From an uncultured Oscillospiraceae bacterium (lineage in GTDB: Bacteria > Bacillota_A > Clostridia > Oscillospirales > Oscillospiraceae): a stretch of DNA of 7,205 bases. The notes beneath the pieces are model-generated. The model was given only the letters and a program-made list of their open reading frames with translations. It was not told where the DNA came from and made no database searches. This document shows, one piece after another, positions 1 to 6,226 of the stretch (positions are counted from its first letter, which is position 1; each line of letters begins with the position of its first letter). A program made the position numbers and the translations under genes. The DNA lies in contig CAAGIU010000302.1 of NCBI GenBank assembly GCA_900770015.1, forward strand, positions 1 through 7,205, written 5' to 3'.

Positions 1-60
1 CATTAATTGTCCAAGGTGTTCTAGTTTGTCTTTACGTTATTCAATTTACAAGGTACAGAC
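1..60 (-). other. probable rRNA operon leader (5' untranslated part), continuing off the left edge
   Basis: Read on the minus strand, this stretch lies just downstream of two strong tandem promoters and contains TGTACCTTGTAAATTGAATA (about 39-58), followed by AACGTAAAGACAAACTAG. Firmicutes rRNA leaders and 16S-23S spacers carry a similar box (in Bacillus, TTCTTTGAAAACT followed by an A-rich stretch), which takes part in antitermination and pre-rRNA processing. No coding frame is convincing here. The rRNA gene itself, most likely 16S because the promoters are so close, would begin beyond base 1. A spacer before 23S is the alternative, but that would not normally have two fresh promoters. The assignment rests on box resemblance and promoter architecture. 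Confidence 0.55.
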
Positions 61-91
61 CGCCGCTTCGCTTCCGCGATTAAGCTTGCTT

Positions 92-147
92 ATGTTACCA
101 CAGGAAGTTTCGCTTGTCAAGTACTTTTTTAAGATTTTATAAAATTT
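92..147 (-). promoter_or_regulatory. strong sigma-A promoter with UP-like element (rRNA P2 type)
   Basis: On the minus strand the -35 is TTGACA (115-120), the spacer is exactly 17 bp (98-114), and the -10 is TAACAT (92-97) preceded by TGG, giving an extended -10. Directly upstream of the -35 is an A/T-rich tract (121-147) containing the 12-bp palindrome ATTTTATAAAAT (134-145) and a run of A; this resembles UP elements bound by the RNA polymerase alpha C-terminal domain at rRNA promoters. The predicted start would be near 85-87, where a G lies 7 nt after the -10. Transcription runs leftward out of the window. It is the downstream member of a tandem pair. Confidence 0.75.
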
Positions 148-162
148 CCTTGAACTTCAAGG
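148..162. repeat. 15-bp inverted repeat between the two tandem promoters
   Basis: CCTTGAACTTCAAGG has 7-nt complementary arms around one central base. It lies between the two leftward promoters, just upstream of the AT-rich tract of the downstream promoter. As RNA it could form only a short stem. Its symmetry would equally suit a dimeric DNA-binding protein, but nothing else supports that. On the minus strand it is followed by mixed A/T rather than a U run, so it is a poor intrinsic terminator. Confidence 0.35.
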
Positions 163-194
163 CTTCCCGCGCCGCCCTCGCGGACAGCTTCGCT

Positions 195-223
195 ATATTA
201 CCACCGGCTTCGGGATTTGTCAA
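195..223 (-). promoter_or_regulatory. strong sigma-A promoter (rRNA P1 type), overlapping the end of the germination operon
   Basis: On the minus strand the -35 is TTGACA (218-223), the spacer is 17 bp (201-217), and the -10 is TAATAT (195-200) preceded by TGG. It has the same layout as the promoter at 92-120, with the -35 boxes 103 bp apart. The TGA stop codon of the upstream membrane-protein gene (220-222) lies inside the TTGACA box. The A-rich DNA just upstream (about 224-260), which encodes the lysine-rich tail of that protein, could act as a UP element. The motif match is direct; the rRNA role comes from the tandem arrangement and the leader box downstream. Confidence 0.75.
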
Positions 224-1098
224 GCATCTTTTTCCATTTTTTTCAGTTTTCTTTTTGGAGCAACAAGCAATGGCAGTATGCCCCAGAAAAGAAGCTCCAG
301 AGCGGCATACAGCCAAGGTGCATGGGGGATTCTCAGCAAATAGACTGCGTATGCCGCCGCGGCTGTTCCGAATATCTCCCATCTGTTTCGTTTTCCGCTC
401 TGATCCCGTTCCGCTGCGCATCCATCCAGCAGCCAGCTGACAGTTCCGAAATACCCCACCGTTATGGCACAGGCAGCAAGGCTCTCCAGGTGTTCGGCAG
501 CACCCGCAATGGAAAGGCCCCTGCTGTACTCGTACAGGCTCGTCGCCCCCACAGTGACGACACTGGCAAGAATCGCCGCAATGGGCAGCGGATTTCCCTG
601 CTCTTTCCTGTGCACCGCCAACAGCGGCAGGAGCATAACCGCAGTCAGTGGGCCATCCGGCAGCTCCGCCTTCGGTGTAAGGCTCTTCCAGGGAATATCC
701 CCCAATCCCGCCACCATCAGCACCGCCAGGATGCTGTAGATTCCATAGCGCAGAACACCCGCCGCCGCCGCTGCCTGCTCCGCACCTTTCCGAACAGATA
801 CGGCAGCAAGGGCAAGCAGCGCCAGTGGGACAACGAACCGCGAGCCTCTTCCCGGCCACGGTTCCGATGTCCGCTCCAGGATCCAGGCAATCAGCAGCAC
901 CATGGTCGCGATCCGCAGTCCGGACAGCCAGCCTGGAATTGCCGGACGCTCTCCCGCCGTCCAGGAGCACAACAGCCAGGCAGCCAGTGCCACGATCAGC
1001 ACCGGCAGCCAGTTTTTTCCCACCGCCGCCTCCGCCGCCGGGACAGTCAGCGCCATGGCCGCAAAGGCGGATTCCCGTTTTTCAGCTTCCGTTTTCAA
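220..1098 (-). CDS. polytopic membrane protein, divergent GerAB-like germinant permease subunit (putative)
   Basis: This 292-residue protein is dominated by about nine hydrophobic segments (roughly 29-46, 59-75, 86-101, 115-131, 148-161, 169-188, 205-224, 241-254, 262-280) and ends in a lysine-rich cytoplasmic-type tail. It is the third gene after GerAA and a GerAC-like gene, where the GerAB permease subunit (APC superfamily, usually about 365 residues, ten segments) would be expected. Weak resemblances to GerAB are the G-K-N-W-L-P entry to a membrane segment near residue 27 and the AEHLESL stretch (201-207) before segment seven. The start is TTG at 1096-1098, supported by AAAGAGGAG (1109-1117) 10 nt upstream; the next in-frame ATG is residue 15. 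It overlaps the GerAC-like gene by 17 bp, so translation is probably coupled. Its stop codon lies inside a promoter -35 box. If the identity is right, it would sit in the spore inner membrane and help sense germinants. It could instead be an unrelated membrane protein. Confidence 0.6.
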   Translation of the reverse strand: MKTEAEKRESAFAAMALTVPAAEAAVGKNWLPVLIVALAAWLLCSWTAGERPAIPGWLSGLRIATMVLLIAWILERTSEPWPGRGSRFVVPLALLALAAVSVRKGAEQAAAAAGVLRYGIYSILAVLMVAGLGDIPWKSLTPKAELPDGPLTAVMLLPLLAVHRKEQGNPLPIAAILASVVTVGATSLYEYSRGLSIAGAAEHLESLAACAITVGYFGTVSWLLDGCAAERDQSGKRNRWEIFGTAAAAYAVYLLRIPHAPWLYAALELLFWGILPLLVAPKRKLKKMEKDA

Positions 1099-1543
1099 GA
1101 TGGAATCGCTCCTCTTTCCAAGTCAGCGCTTGCAGTCTGGTTTCGTCTGTCACGTCACGCAGCTTGTTATTGGGTTCGTGGACCCGCAGATATTGCCAGG
1201 CCGCTTCCGCATCCAGCTCCCCTTCCGCCGTGCAGACCCGGACATTGGGTCTGAGAAGTCCGCGCAGATTTGGAAGCAGATAGCGGCTGTTTTCCGTTAG
1301 GATCAGGTTTTCCACGGTATCCAGCAGGACTTCCCCGGGAGCTGAATCCCGCAGATCCCGGAGAGCATCCTCCAGGGTCTCTCCCGCTCCCAGGTCACCC
1401 ATGTTGGTTTCCAGGGTGATCTGCTTTCCGTCCTCCCAAAGCACCAGCACCGCCGCCGGGCGCAGACGGCTCAGTTCCGTCCCCTGGGACGGCAGCAGGG
1501 AAACCGCCAGCAGCGCCGCCAGCATGATCATCCAGCGTCTCAT
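1082..1543 (-). CDS. short exported GerAC-like protein, N-terminal-domain only (putative)
   Basis: The product is 153 residues. Residues 1-20 form a signal peptide or membrane anchor ([20 protein letters not shown]). Unlike canonical GerAC lipoproteins there is no cysteine after it, so no lipobox; the only cysteine is residue 104. Residues 50-119 follow the layout of the GerAC N-terminal domain: a G-E-T-L-E-D-A-L helix, then V-E-N-L-I-L-T-E, then L-R-G-L-L-R, then an acidic helix ending W-Q-Y-L. GerAC proteins are usually about 370 residues, so the C-terminal domain is missing. The start ATG (1541-1543) has AGGAGG (1549-1554) 5 nt upstream, and it overlaps the gerAA stop codon in an ATGA junction. 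Its role is probably accessory to the germinant receptor on the outer face of the spore inner membrane. The GerAC assignment relies on position plus a faint motif pattern. Confidence 0.6.
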   Translation of the reverse strand: MRRWMIMLAALLAVSLLPSQGTELSRLRPAAVLVLWEDGKQITLETNMGDLGAGETLEDALRDLRDSAPGEVLLDTVENLILTENSRYLLPNLRGLLRPNVRVCTAEGELDAEAAWQYLRVHEPNNKLRDVTDETRLQALTWKEERFHLENGS

Positions 1544-2922
1544 CCGCGCCTCCTGAGTTTCATACGGTTACGCAGAATGCTGCCCCCGCCCGCCTCCTGG
1601 AAGGGCGACAGATAGGGCACATCCAGGCTGTACAGCCCGGACAGATGAATGGACAGGCTGATAAGCCCCAGCGTGACACCAAACAGCCCCGCCACAGCAC
1701 CCAGTATGGCCAGGCCGAATCGCCAGACCCGGACGGCCTCCGCCAGATCCCGATTTGGCAGGACAAAGCCGCAGACGCCTGCAATGCTGACGATAATCAG
1801 CGCCGCCGGGGAGATCAGCCCGGCCTCCACCGCTGCCGTGCCCACCACGATGCCCCCCACCGTGGACACCGACTGTCCCACCGCCTGGGGCAGATGGATG
1901 CCGGATTCCTGAAGCAGCTCAAAGGCGATCAGCAGTCCCAGCACCTCCATGGAGGTTGCAAAGGGGACCTCCTGTTTGCTTTCGATGATGGCACGCAGAA
2001 GCGTCAGCGGAATCATCTGGGGATGGAACACCGTCAAGGCCAGATAGAACCCAGGCAGCAGCAGACTCATCAGCAGAGCGCCATAGCGCAGCACCCGGAT
2101 GCAGGAGGCCGTCACGTAGTCCCGGCTGAGATCCTCAGGGCTGGCCATCAGGCGCTTCAGATCCACCGGTGCCAGATACCCCAGAGGCAGGCCGTCCACC
2201 AGCAGCCCCACCCGGCCTTCCAGCAATCCGAGGCAGAAGGTATCCGCCCGCTCCGTGTATTGCAGCAGCGGGAAAGCCGTTGCCCGGGAACCAGTCACCG
2301 ATTCCTCCACGGCGCCGGGGGTGAGGAAATCCTCGATGGAAATGGAATTCAGGCGTTTTTTCATCCTGTTCACCACTTCCTGTTTTGTGATGCCATCGAT
2401 CCAGGCCACCGTCACATTGGTCTGGCTTTTTCGTCCCACCCTGGTCTCATACAGTCTCAGAGCGGGGGTACGCAGGTGACGGCGGATCAGGCTGGTATTG
2501 GTGCGAACCGTTTCCGTGAAGGCATCCTTGGGGCCTTTGACGGTGTTTTCCACCTCAGGCGCCGATGGGCCGCGTTTCTCCCCGGTTTTCACTTCAAAGG
2601 CAATGGCGCCCACATCGGGGAACAGGATCACGCAGAAGCCGTTGACCAGCTTCATGGCGGCATCCTCCAGATCCTTACAGGGCTCAGCCACACTATTATA
2701 AACAGCACCATTCAGGGCGTTTTCGTAAAGCGCCTCCAGGGTATTCCCCACGAGGTTGTCGGAAAGCGGGCGGATCACGTATTCCGAGGTATCACCGCCG
2801 GAGGTCAGGCCGTCGATGGCATAGGCATACAACCGAAACCCGCAGCAGGTCAGCTCCCGAACCGTAAAGTCTCCGGCACCACCGAAGAGTGCGCGGATAT
2901 TCTTGTCAGTCAGATCGGACAT
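1540..2922 (-). CDS. gerAA: spore germination protein GerAA (GerA family germinant receptor subunit A)
   Basis: GerAA is the A subunit of nutrient germinant receptors in the spore inner membrane; the family assembles as ligand-gated ion channels that start germination. At 460 residues it is close to the usual 480. Residues 1-270 form the soluble N-terminal region, with family landmarks LYAYAIDGL (31-39), [15 protein letters not shown] (128-142), SLIRRHL (144-150), YTERAD (222-227) and [18 protein letters not shown] (235-252). The C-terminal half has about five membrane segments between 281 and 425, including [13 protein letters not shown] (319-331), [16 protein letters not shown] (335-350) and the glycine-rich [16 protein letters not shown] (353-368). 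The start chosen is the ATG at 2920-2922, which has AAAGGAG 9 nt upstream; a longer frame from the ATG at 2980-2982 lacks a ribosome binding site. It is the first gene of the gerAA, gerAC-like, gerAB-like operon. In Bacillus such operons use the forespore factor sigma-G; I could not find a convincing sigma-G box here. Confidence 0.95.
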   Translation of the reverse strand: MSDLTDKNIRALFGGAGDFTVRELTCCGFRLYAYAIDGLTSGGDTSEYVIRPLSDNLVGNTLEALYENALNGAVYNSVAEPCKDLEDAAMKLVNGFCVILFPDVGAIAFEVKTGEKRGPSAPEVENTVKGPKDAFTETVRTNTSLIRRHLRTPALRLYETRVGRKSQTNVTVAWIDGITKQEVVNRMKKRLNSISIEDFLTPGAVEESVTGSRATAFPLLQYTERADTFCLGLLEGRVGLLVDGLPLGYLAPVDLKRLMASPEDLSRDYVTASCIRVLRYGALLMSLLLPGFYLALTVFHPQMIPLTLLRAIIESKQEVPFATSMEVLGLLIAFELLQESGIHLPQAVGQSVSTVGGIVVGTAAVEAGLISPAALIIVSIAGVCGFVLPNRDLAEAVRVWRFGLAILGAVAGLFGVTLGLISLSIHLSGLYSLDVPYLSPFQEAGGGSILRNRMKLRRRG

Positions 2923-2931
2923 TCCGGCAGG

Positions 2932-2938
2932 CTCCTTT
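2932..2938 (-). promoter_or_regulatory. ribosome binding site that decides the gerAA start
   Basis: AAAGGAG on the minus strand lies 9 nt before the ATG at 2920-2922. The alternative ATG 60 nt further upstream (2980-2982) has only pyrimidine-rich sequence in front of it. This supports a 460-residue GerAA rather than the 480-residue reading. Confidence 0.8.
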
Positions 2939-2992
2939 CCCTGATATTCCCTTCCATTATCCCCGGTTCTTCCCTGATTCATACGGAAAGGA

Positions 2993-3021
2993 TTGCATTT
3001 TCCCGGATAAAATGGTATAGT
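2993..3021 (+). promoter_or_regulatory. extended -10 promoter for the Nudix-mnmE operon
   Basis: On the plus strand there is an extended -10, TGGTATAGT (TG at 3013-3014, hexamer TATAGT at 3016-3021), with a weaker -35, TTGCAT (2993-2998), at an exact 17-bp spacing. It would place the transcript start near 3028, leaving a leader of about 60 nt before the Nudix start codon. It lies between the divergent gerAA and Nudix genes and is the only clear promoter for the five-gene rightward operon. No riboswitch-like structure is apparent in the short leader. Confidence 0.65.
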
Positions 3022-3072
3022 ACAGATTACGAAAGAAGCCAGATAACATTTTGCTACATTCCTACGGGAAGC

Positions 3073-3078
3073 GGGAGG
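3073..3078 (+). promoter_or_regulatory. ribosome binding site that decides the Nudix gene start
   Basis: GGGAGG lies 8 nt before the ATG at 3087. An in-frame TTG at 3051 would add 12 residues but has no purine-rich sequence in front of it, so 3087 is preferred. Confidence 0.7.
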
Positions 3079-3086
3079 CCGTCACC

Positions 3087-3695
3087 ATGAGCAGCATTGG
3101 AAACATCGAGAAAAAAGCCGGGAGCCGCTTTCTGAGCTATTATGAGCTGGAAGCCATCCACCGGGACGGGAGCGTCTCCCCCTATTATGTCGCATCCAGG
3201 AATCCGGATCCGAGGACGCTGAAGGCTGTCACCCACGAGAACAGGCCCGATGGCGTGGTGATCTACAGCATCCATGGCGACAAGGTGGTTCTGATCCGCC
3301 AGTACCGCTACCCCATCGGCGATTATATCTATGAGTTTCCCGCCGGTCTGGTGGAGCCGGGTGAGGATATGGAGCAGGCCGCCATCCGGGAACTGTACGA
3401 GGAAACAGGACTTCGGCTTACTCCCATCCCCGGAGGCTGCTGCAGCCGTCCCTTTTTCACCACCGTGGGTATGACGGACGAAAGCTGCGGCACCGTGTTC
3501 GGCCGCTGCGAGGGCGAACCCACCAGCATCCACCAGGAGGCCACCGAGGAGATTCAGGTGGTGCTCGCCGACAAGGCCGAGTGCAGGCGGATCCTGCGGG
3601 AAGAAAATGTCGCCGTCCAGTGCGCCTACATGCTGATGCATTTCATCGCCAGTCAGGATGACCCCTTCCGGTTTCTGGACTGTGGAAAAGAATAG
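3087..3695 (+). CDS. Nudix hydrolase, ADP-ribose pyrophosphatase type
   Basis: The protein has 202 residues and carries a perfect Nudix box at 87-109: G87, five residues, E93, seven residues, R101-E102-L-Y-E105-E106-T-G108-L109. The glutamates of the REUXEE part bind the catalytic Mg2+. The preceding strands (VVLIRQYRYPIG, 67-78, then YEFPAG, 82-87) match the ADP-ribose pyrophosphatase (NudF/YqkG-like) subgroup, which hydrolyses ADP-ribose to AMP and ribose 5-phosphate in the cytoplasm. Subgroup specificity is inferred from these surrounding motifs; another nucleoside diphosphate derivative is possible. It is the first gene of the rightward operon, ending 9 nt before mnmE. The start ATG is supported by GGGAGG; length is normal for the family. 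Confidence 0.9.
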   Translation: MSSIGNIEKKAGSRFLSYYELEAIHRDGSVSPYYVASRNPDPRTLKAVTHENRPDGVVIYSIHGDKVVLIRQYRYPIGDYIYEFPAGLVEPGEDMEQAAIRELYEETGLRLTPIPGGCCSRPFFTTVGMTDESCGTVFGRCEGEPTSIHQEATEEIQVVLADKAECRRILREENVAVQCAYMLMHFIASQDDPFRFLDCGKE

Positions 3696-3704
3696 AGGAA
3701 AGAC

Positions 3705-5066
3705 ATGTCCAATATCATTGCCGCCGTGTCCACAGGCCGTCAGGTCTGCGCCATCGGCATCATCCGCCTGTCCGGCGAGGGCTGCATAGCCGTTGCGGAT
3801 CGGGTATTTACCTTAAAGAATGAAAAAAACCTCTGCGGCGCACCCGACAGGAAGCTGATGCTGGGTTCCCTCCGCGACAAGCAGGGCCGGGTCATTGACC
3901 AGTGCATGGCTGTCGTGTCCCGGGGACCCCACAGCTACACCGGAGAGGACACCGTGGAATTCCACTGCCATGGCTCCCCTGCCGTGCTGGCCGCCGGGCT
4001 GGAAGCGCTGTACTGTGCCGGTGCCCGTCCTGCCGGCAGAGGCGAATTCACCAAGCGGGCTTTCCTCAACGGCAAGCTGGATCTGACCCAGGCGGAGGCC
4101 GTCATCGACCTGATCGAAGCGGACACCGCCGACGCCGCCGCCAATGCAGCCGGTCAGGTGGGCGGGGTGCTGCAGAAGAAGCTGGCCCCCATTTATGACG
4201 ACCTGGTGAACCTGTGCAGCCATTTCCATGCGGTGCTGGACTATCCCGATGAAGACATCGAGGACTTCGGTCTGGACAACTACAGCGGAAATTTACGAAG
4301 TGACACCAAAGCGCTGTATGACCTGCTGAAAACCTACGGTCAGGGCAGAATTCTCCGTCAGGGTGTGGCTGCCGCCATCGTGGGGAAACCCAATGTGGGC
4401 AAATCCAGCCTGCTGAATGCCCTGGCAGGCTTTGACCGGGCCATTGTCACCGACATCCCCGGCACCACCCGGGATACCGTGGAGGAATCGGTGATGGTGG
4501 GCTCCACCCGGCTCCGGCTCATCGACACCGCAGGTATCCGGGAAACAGACGACGCCGTGGAGGCCCTGGGCGTGGAACGTTCCCGGAGGGCATTGGAGGA
4601 GGCCGATCTTGCCATTTTTGTATGCGACGGCTCCCAGGAACTCACCGACGAGGATCGGGAGATCATGGATCTGTGTCTGGATGCGCCCAACGCCATCGCC
4701 ATCATCAACAAAACCGACCTGGGGCAAAAGGTGGCACCCAGCGATCTGCCGTTCATGACTGTGCTGACATGCTCCATCTCCCGGAATCAGGGACTTGACC
4801 AGCTGGCCGATGCCATCGACGTGCTTTTTGCCGGAGAGCTGCCCTGCGACGGCTCCATCCTCACCAATGCCAGGCAGTTTGATGCCTGCCGCAGAGCCTA
4901 TGAATCCATGCTGGAAGCTCTGAAGGGCCTGCAGCTGGGTCAGACTCCGGATGCCGTCCTCACCGACATTGAGGAAGCCATGCAGGCCATGGGCGAGGTC
5001 ACCGGCAATACCGTCCGGGAGGATATCACCGCCAGAATCTTTGAGCGGTTCTGCGTGGGCAAATAA
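3705..5066 (+). CDS. mnmE: tRNA uridine-5-carboxymethylaminomethyl(34) synthesis GTPase MnmE (TrmE)
   Basis: MnmE works with MnmG to install the carboxymethylaminomethyl group on carbon 5 of wobble uridine 34, using GTP, a tetrahydrofolate one-carbon unit and glycine. The 453-residue protein is complete. The N-terminal folate-binding domain spans about 1-118 and includes PHSYTGEDTVEFHCHGS (75-91) and GEFTKRAFLNGKLDLTQAEAV (113-133). A helical domain surrounds the inserted GTPase domain (about 219-376), which has G1 GKPNVGKS (227-234), G2 TTRDT (254-258), G3 DTAG (274-277) and G4 NKTD (335-338). The C-terminus is FCVGK, the family's FC(I/L/V)GK motif whose cysteine is functionally important. 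The ATG is preceded by AGAGGAAAG, 9 nt after the Nudix stop. In many Firmicutes mnmE sits beside mnmG near the replication origin; here no mnmG follows, and a cysteine desulfurase starts 17 nt downstream. Confidence 0.97.
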   Translation: MSNIIAAVSTGRQVCAIGIIRLSGEGCIAVADRVFTLKNEKNLCGAPDRKLMLGSLRDKQGRVIDQCMAVVSRGPHSYTGEDTVEFHCHGSPAVLAAGLEALYCAGARPAGRGEFTKRAFLNGKLDLTQAEAVIDLIEADTADAAANAAGQVGGVLQKKLAPIYDDLVNLCSHFHAVLDYPDEDIEDFGLDNYSGNLRSDTKALYDLLKTYGQGRILRQGVAAAIVGKPNVGKSSLLNALAGFDRAIVTDIPGTTRDTVEESVMVGSTRLRLIDTAGIRETDDAVEALGVERSRRALEEADLAIFVCDGSQELTDEDREIMDLCLDAPNAIAIINKTDLGQKVAPSDLPFMTVLTCSISRNQGLDQLADAIDVLFAGELPCDGSILTNARQFDACRRAYESMLEALKGLQLGQTPDAVLTDIEEAMQAMGEVTGNTVREDITARIFERFCVGK

Positions 5067-5083
5067 CAGGAAAGAGGCAGACA

Positions 5084-6211
5084 ATGATCTATTTGGACAA
5101 TTCCGCCACCACCAGGCCCTGCCCTCAGGCGGTGGAGGCCATGACAAAAGCAATGACCGAGAATTGGGGAAATCCCAGCTCTCTGTATTCCTTCGGCATC
5201 GACACCGCCCGGGAGCTGAGAAACGCCCGGCATCAGGTTGCCGCCGCCATGGGCGCGGAGCCGGAGCGGGTGTTCTTCACCTCCGGCGGCACCGAAGCCG
5301 ACAACTGGGCCATTTTCGGCACTGTCAAGCGCATGGGAAAGCGGGGCAAGCACATCATCACCACCGCCATGGAGCACCATGCCATTCTCAACTGTATGAA
5401 GGAGCTGGAAGCCCAGGGGTATGAAGTCACCTATCTGCAGCCTGATGCTCAGGGCCGGGTCAGCGTGGAGGATCTGAAAGGCGCCCTGCGGAAGGACACC
5501 ATTCTGGTCTCCGTCATGATGGTCAACAATGAGGTGGGCTCCGTCATGCCCATTTCCCAGATGGCCAAGCTGACCCACCGGATCTGCCCCGACGCCATTT
5601 TCCACACCGACGCGGTGCAGGGCTTTCTGAAAATCCCCTTCCAGGCAAAGACGTTGGGCGCGGACCTGATCAGTGTTTCCTCCCACAAAATCCACGGGCC
5701 CAAGGGAGCAGGCGCGCTGTACATCGCCCCGAGGCTCAAATCCTTCCCGCCCCTGCTGCTGGGCGGCGGTCAGGAATCGGGCTACCGCAGCGGCACCGAG
5801 GGTACCCCCGCCATTTTCGGCTTTGCCGCCGCTGCCACCGCAGTAAGCGAAACCGTCAGGCAGGACACCGCCCGGGAGAAGGAGCTGATTGCCCTGCTTG
5901 CCGGGAAGCTCTCTGCCCTGCCCGGGGTGGTCATCAACGGCGCCCACGAAGCGCCCCACATTCTCTCCGTCTCCGTCCCGGGAGTGCCCACCCAGAATTC
6001 CATCAACATTCTGCAGGACGCGGGTATCTGCGTCTCCGCAGGAAGCGCCTGCGCCAAGGGCCATCGCAGCCACGTCCTGACAGCAATGGGCATCCGTCCC
6101 GAGGTCATCGACTGCGCCTTCCGGGTCAGCCTGTGCAAAGATACCACCCGGGAGGAGCTGGACACACTGGTTAAGACCATCGAAGAAAACATTCTTCCCC
6201 GGGTCAAATGA
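5084..6211 (+). CDS. cysteine desulfurase, NifS/IscS family (class V aminotransferase fold)
   Basis: This PLP enzyme converts L-cysteine to alanine and leaves a persulfide on its active-site cysteine for iron-sulfur cluster assembly or tRNA thiolation. The 375-residue protein has all key features: YLDNSATT (3-10), GNPSSLYSFG (29-38), SGGTEADN (67-74), EHHA (97-100) with the histidine near the PLP ring, HTDAVQ (174-179), the PLP lysine K202 in SSHKIHGPKGAG, RSGTEGT (235-241), and the persulfide cysteine C323 in SAGSACAKG (318-326). The active-site segment is about two residues shorter than in E. coli IscS (SSGSACTSASLEPSYVL). AAAGAGG lies 6 nt before the ATG. It follows mnmE by 17 nt, which suggests a tRNA sulfur-supply role through MnmA, as YrvO has in Bacillus; no IscU, IscR or MnmA gene is adjacent. 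The family is certain; the partner is inferred. Confidence 0.95.
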   Translation: MIYLDNSATTRPCPQAVEAMTKAMTENWGNPSSLYSFGIDTARELRNARHQVAAAMGAEPERVFFTSGGTEADNWAIFGTVKRMGKRGKHIITTAMEHHAILNCMKELEAQGYEVTYLQPDAQGRVSVEDLKGALRKDTILVSVMMVNNEVGSVMPISQMAKLTHRICPDAIFHTDAVQGFLKIPFQAKTLGADLISVSSHKIHGPKGAGALYIAPRLKSFPPLLLGGGQESGYRSGTEGTPAIFGFAAAATAVSETVRQDTAREKELIALLAGKLSALPGVVINGAHEAPHILSVSVPGVPTQNSINILQDAGICVSAGSACAKGHRSHVLTAMGIRPEVIDCAFRVSLCKDTTREELDTLVKTIEENILPRVK

Positions 6212-6226
6212 GAAAGGAGACGTTTT

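Noticed and set aside
1..220. A tRNA gene or riboswitch in the left non-coding region
   Set aside because: I could find no cloverleaf with a GGTTC-type T arm and no known riboswitch core; the promoters and leader box explain the region better.
137..970. A 277-codon minus-strand frame overlapping the GerAB-like gene in another frame
   Set aside because: The translation is Gly/Cys/Ala-rich without structure, and it would run through the promoter at 195-223. The 220-1098 frame has the ribosome binding site and the operon overlap.
217..1254. A 345-codon plus-strand frame opposite the GerAB-like and GerAC-like genes
   Set aside because: It is low-complexity, Arg/Gln/Pro-rich, without motifs. The minus-strand reading gives a coherent multi-spanning membrane protein with coupled starts.
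3008..3014. CATTTTA on the minus strand as a sigma-G -10 box for gerAA
   Set aside because: The hexamer core fits CATnnTA, but no GHATR-like -35 is found 15-18 bp upstream, so the match is too short to claim.
3051..3086. Upstream TTG start for the Nudix protein
   Set aside because: There is no Shine-Dalgarno sequence before it, whereas the ATG at 3087 has GGGAGG at 8 nt.
1645..3090. A 481-codon open frame on the plus strand opposite gerAA
   Set aside because: It has the His/Gln/Arg-rich composition of an antisense shadow and no family resemblance, while gerAA on the other strand is unmistakable.
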